Below are positions 44,270 to 46,874 of a stretch of DNA of 46,874 nucleotides, piece after piece. The stretch spans positions 1 through 46,874 of IMG/VR virus record IMGVR_UViG_3300027631_000037. One strand, given 5' to 3'. The notes beneath the pieces were generated by a model. That model saw nothing but the letters and a program-made list of their open reading frames with translations. It made no database searches and was not told where the DNA came from. Position numbers and translations under genes: made by a program. Each line of letters starts with the position of its first letter. Within the stretch, counting starts at the first letter, position 1. The DNA comes from a virus.

Positions 44270-46132
44270 ATGATTTTACTTAGGGAACTATTTGAGGCCA
44301 AACCAAAAACAACTGATTTTTCGGCAATATCCAAAAAAACAGGTAAATTAGTATATTTTGATACTAAAGATAATATGGATGCGGCAGTTACAACTGGTAC
44401 ACATGATAAACCTAAAGTAAAAGGAAAGGATGTAAAAACTCCAAAATCTTCTGATTTATTTAAAGGAGACTACGAAACGGAAAGAGGTGGTACAATTGAT
44501 GATAAAGAAAATTCAGCAAACGAAATAATAAAGGGAATTAAAAATATAGGATATGGTAGTATGGTTACCCTTTATAGAAAAAATAAAAATGGTAAACTTG
44601 TACAAGATGTTCGATTTAATTCAAGAGAAGATATAACTCCTGAAATAATCAAAAAAACTGCCAATGAATATGGTATTGATTTAAATCTTATAAGTAAATT
44701 AGGCGTAGATACCAAAATAAAAAATGCGGATGGTAAAAACGAATCCATATCGGGAATGATGGTATCTTTAATTTTTAGGGATATGCAGCAAAAACAACAT
44801 GCATCTGATGGAGTTGCTGCCGATGATTATTATTATAAAATATATTCCGATGATGCAAATAAAGAAGCTAACGCAATTAAAAAAGGAATTGACCCAAATG
44901 CAGCGGAAAAGGAATTAGTTAAAAAAGCAGCTAAAGCTGAATCTGATAAAACGGATTTGTATAATGATGAAACTACTAAAGATTTAACAAATTCACTTTC
45001 AAAGATAAAAGATAAAATTATATTTTCTGGAACATTTACTCCAAAAGATGTTGCCAAAGTGGCTAACAAATATAAAATAGATGTAAATAGAATATTACAA
45101 CATCCTGAAATGTATTTAGATATATCAGGATTTACTCCAAATAAAGAAGATTTAAAAGTTTATGGTTATAAAAGTTTATCAGAGTATGTATTAGTTAAAT
45201 TGGGAAATACTATTTATTTTGGAAAAGATAATGAAACGGATGCTATGGATGATTTATCAAATTTACAATTAGCATACCCATTAAAATACAAATTACTTTC
45301 GGATGATGAGTGGAGTAAGAAAATGCAAAGTGAATTGGAAAATCCAACAACTGTAGATGGTGGACTTCGTAATTTTATTAAAAAAGAAAAGGGCGGTGAT
45401 ACGGATAATTCTTTTGTAGGTATTTCGGAAGCTAATAATAAAAATCAATCTAAATGGGTTAAGCAGCAAGCTAAGAAAAACCCAAATTATATAAATGATA
45501 TGATTTCATATCAATCAATGATTAACAAAGATGCATTAAATAGAATTGATGAGATGTTGAAATCAGCCCCACCTCCAGTAGTTCATACGAAAGCTTTATA
45601 TAGAGGTATGGCTATGAAATCTTCCGATTATACTAAGTTTATGAAATCTTTTAAAGAAGGTAGTAGTATTGATTTACCAATATCTTCATTTTCATTTGAT
45701 GCAACAACTGCTACGGAATTTGCTAATAATGTTGGAAACGCAAATGCACTAATAGATAAAGCAAATAATCAATCTATAATGATAAAGGTGGTTAATTCAA
45801 CAAATACAATCAATGGATTTTGTATGAATGCAAATATAGGTAATGTATCTGCTAAAAAAGATAATAATTCTTTTAGTAATGATTTTGGTAATTGGGAAGG
45901 ACAACATGAAGTGCTGTTACCATCAAATAATAAATACAAAGTTGTGAAAACCGAATCTACAAAAATGGAAGGTGGTCGTTCCCTTACGATAATAACATTA
46001 GAACAAAATGGTGTTAAAAACGAAATTAAGTTAAGAGAGTTTATAGATGATAACGAAAAGGACATTTTAAAGAAACATCTACAATATCCAAATAGGACAT
46101 CATTATTATATACAAAAGAAGGGGAAAATTAA
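44270..46132 (+). CDS. ADP-ribosyltransferase-domain protein
   Basis: 620 residues, starting MILLRELFEAKPK. The C-terminal ~180 residues carry the layout of arginine/asparagine-type ADP-ribosyltransferases: LYRGMAM with Arg445, ISSFSFDATTATEF with Ser472-Ser473 and Ser475, and EGQHEVLLPSNNKYKV with Gln545 and Glu547 (a Q-x-E catalytic loop; Glu543 also precedes). These correspond to the NAD-binding Arg, the STS strand and the catalytic loop. The N-terminal ~400 residues are charged and unknown. T4 carries Alt, ModA and ModB enzymes that modify host proteins; Alt is packaged and injected. A similar role is likely here but inferred. It has its own motif in front and a terminator behind. Confidence 0.75.
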   Translation: MILLRELFEAKPKTTDFSAISKKTGKLVYFDTKDNMDAAVTTGTHDKPKVKGKDVKTPKSSDLFKGDYETERGGTIDDKENSANEIIKGIKNIGYGSMVTLYRKNKNGKLVQDVRFNSREDITPEIIKKTANEYGIDLNLISKLGVDTKIKNADGKNESISGMMVSLIFRDMQQKQHASDGVAADDYYYKIYSDDANKEANAIKKGIDPNAAEKELVKKAAKAESDKTDLYNDETTKDLTNSLSKIKDKIIFSGTFTPKDVAKVANKYKIDVNRILQHPEMYLDISGFTPNKEDLKVYGYKSLSEYVLVKLGNTIYFGKDNETDAMDDLSNLQLAYPLKYKLLSDDEWSKKMQSELENPTTVDGGLRNFIKKEKGGDTDNSFVGISEANNKNQSKWVKQQAKKNPNYINDMISYQSMINKDALNRIDEMLKSAPPPVVHTKALYRGMAMKSSDYTKFMKSFKEGSSIDLPISSFSFDATTATEFANNVGNANALIDKANNQSIMIKVVNSTNTINGFCMNANIGNVSAKKDNNSFSNDFGNWEGQHEVLLPSNNKYKVVKTESTKMEGGRSLTIITLEQNGVKNEIKLREFIDDNEKDILKKHLQYPNRTSLLYTKEGEN

Positions 46133-46144
46133 TTCCCCTTTTTT
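46119..46144 (+). terminator. Intrinsic terminator overlapping the end of the ADP-ribosyltransferase gene
   Basis: AAGGGGAA (46119-46126) pairs with TTCCCCTT (46133-46140), 6-base loop that includes the stop codon, T run 46139-46144. Confidence 0.88.
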
Positions 46145-46145
46145 A

Positions 46146-46177
46146 TTTGGTAGTATCAGATATTTTTCGTATCTTTG
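46146..46177 (+). promoter_or_regulatory. Bacteroidetes-type promoter upstream of gp32 (distal)
   Basis: TTTG at 46146-46149, a 20-bp spacer, TATCTTTG at 46170-46177. It begins right after the terminator T run. The upstream part ATTTGGTAGT is shared with the tmRNA and polymerase-like promoters. Confidence 0.7.
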
Positions 46178-46235
46178 AGTAATCTCAAACCCATATAAAT
46201 GCTTAAATCGGTTATAAAATATACTTCAAAAAAGA

Positions 46236-46267
46236 TTTGGAAAGTCCAATAAATTGTTGTATATTTG
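46236..46267 (+). promoter_or_regulatory. Bacteroidetes-type promoter upstream of gp32 (proximal)
   Basis: TTTG at 46236-46239, a 20-bp spacer, TATATTTG at 46260-46267. With the distal site and the late-type motif at 46278, gp32 appears to have three promoters, suggesting expression through much of infection. Confidence 0.7.
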
Positions 46268-46277
46268 TAATCTCTTT

Positions 46278-46286
46278 ATATTTATA
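46278..46286 (+). promoter_or_regulatory. Late-promoter-like motif ATATTTATA for gp32
   Basis: Exact 9-mer, 67 bp before the gp32 ATG. A start about 5-7 bp downstream would place the leader hairpin at the very 5' end of the message. Confidence 0.5.
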
Positions 46287-46294
46287 TACATAGA

Positions 46295-46313
46295 GGGTGA
46301 AGGACACTCACCT
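46295..46313 (+). promoter_or_regulatory. Hairpin in the gp32 leader, possible translational operator
   Basis: GGGTGA (46295-46300) pairs with TCACCT (46308-46313), with a terminal G.T pair and a 7-base loop, 40 bases before the ATG. The spacer to the ATG is A-rich and looks unstructured. T4 gp32 represses its own translation through a leader pseudoknot followed by an unstructured A/U-rich stretch; the layout here is similar. Confidence 0.45.
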
Positions 46314-46353
46314 AAATAAAACCATAAAACATAAACTCTTAAAACGCAAAAAA

Positions 46354-46874
46354 ATGGCTATTAACTTAGACGCAATCAGAGGTAGACTGAACAAACTACA
46401 AAGCACAACTTCAAAGAAAGTAGAACTTTGGAAACCAGCTCCGGGCAAACACACTATTCGTTTAGTCCCTTACAAATTCAACAAAGAGAATCCTTTTATT
46501 GAATTATTCTTTCACTACAACATTAACAACAAATCTTATCTATCTCCATCTTCTTTTGGCAGACCTGACCCTATCGTTGAGTTCGCTGATAAGTTGAAAA
46601 GAATGGGTGATAAAGAAGATTGGAAAGCTGCCAAGAAAATGGAGCCGAAACTTAGAACATTCGTACCAGTATTGGTAAGAGGTGAAGAAGGTGAAGGTGT
46701 AAGATTCTGGGGCTTTGGAAAAACTGTATATCAAGAAATTCTTGGTTACATCGCAGATCCTGATTATGGTGATATTACTGACCCAAATGAAGGTAGAGAT
46801 ATTACTGTTGAAGTAGTATCAGCTGAAGACAGTGGTACTTCTTACCCTGTAACAACAATCCGTGTTAAACCAAA
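46354..46874 (+). CDS. gp32: Single-stranded DNA-binding protein (3' end outside window)
   Basis: 173 complete codons, open to the window edge. The start ATG follows an A-rich leader. LWKPAPGKHTIRLVPYK and PKLRTFVPVLVRGEEGEGVRFWGFGKTVYQEILGYIADPDYGDITD are typical of the gp32 OB-fold core. gp32 coats single-stranded DNA during replication, recombination and repair. In T4 gp32 a zinc is held by His64, Cys77, Cys87 and Cys90. Here the matching region (FFHYNINNKSYLSPSSFGRP) keeps His54 but has no Cys, so the zinc site is absent, as I recall for some marine T4-like phages. The acidic C-terminus that recruits partners is not in the window. Confidence 0.92.
   Translation, partial: MAINLDAIRGRLNKLQSTTSKKVELWKPAPGKHTIRLVPYKFNKENPFIELFFHYNINNKSYLSPSSFGRPDPIVEFADKLKRMGDKEDWKAAKKMEPKLRTFVPVLVRGEEGEGVRFWGFGKTVYQEILGYIADPDYGDITDPNEGRDITVEVVSAEDSGTSYPVTTIRVKP

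Noticed and set aside
46199-46252. A 17-codon open frame between the distal and proximal gp32 promoters
   Set aside because: Too short to support, no ribosome binding site, and it overlaps the proximal promoter. It could be a leader peptide, but nothing shows it.

Overview
This window is a piece of the genome of a T4-like (contractile-tailed) bacteriophage. Every gene I can support lies on the + strand. The evidence is a recognisable T4-type tail cassette: sheath gp18, tube gp19, a gp26-family protein, a tape measure, baseplate proteins including a LysM protein, and a gp32 single-stranded DNA-binding protein running off the right end. The DNA is AT-rich. The likely host is a member of the Bacteroidetes. 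Four promoter-like sites match the Bacteroidetes consensus (TTTG, 20-bp spacer, TAnnTTT[G/A]), a phage-encoded exported nuclease carries a signal peptide ending in SFGQ as is common in that phylum, and the tmRNA resembles Bacteroides tmRNA around its resume site. The exact host and phage genus cannot be told from the sequence alone.

Layout. 1-1.9 kb: the end of a repeat-containing structural protein and a second structural protein. 1.95-20.65 kb: an adhesion module with two giant fibres of 3271 and 2260 residues. Each contains a long proline-poor Gly-X-Y tract. Between them lie a PKD/BspA-like leucine-rich protein, a tail-assembly-chaperone-like protein and small fibre-associated proteins; the second fibre ends in an S74 intramolecular chaperone. 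20.65-22 kb: three small unknown proteins. 22.1-35.7 kb: tail sheath, tail tube, a gp26-family protein with a probable frameshift extension, a small helical protein, tape measure, tube-cap-like protein, an unknown tail protein, LysM wedge protein, a large hub-like protein and a small partner. 35.77-36.15 kb: a complete tmRNA gene with its own promoter and terminator. 36.2-46.1 kb: an accessory module holding a family A DNA polymerase-like protein, a secreted DNA/RNA nuclease, a 1321-residue multidomain protein (ParB-like, possible TraB/TIKI-like, HNH), two unknowns (one faintly ADP-ribosyltransferase-like), a GH19 endolysin and an ADP-ribosyltransferase. 46.35 kb to the end: gp32.

Regulation. 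The 9-mer ATATTTATA, or a one-mismatch form, lies in front of nearly every transcription unit, usually 19-28 bp before the start codon. It is the best candidate for the phage late promoter. It is the reverse complement of the T4 late box with one added base, yet it points the same way as the genes. Host-type promoters serve the tmRNA, the polymerase-like gene and gp32. Intrinsic terminators close the tube gene, the gp26 unit, the tmRNA, the endolysin and the ADP-ribosyltransferase gene.

The observations most worth following up are the T7 slippery run at the end of the gp26-family gene, the tmRNA with a predicted 24-residue tag ending LAIAA, the inverted late-box motif, the exported nuclease coupled to the multidomain protein, the cupredoxin-like inserts in the first fibre, and the gp32 leader hairpin.
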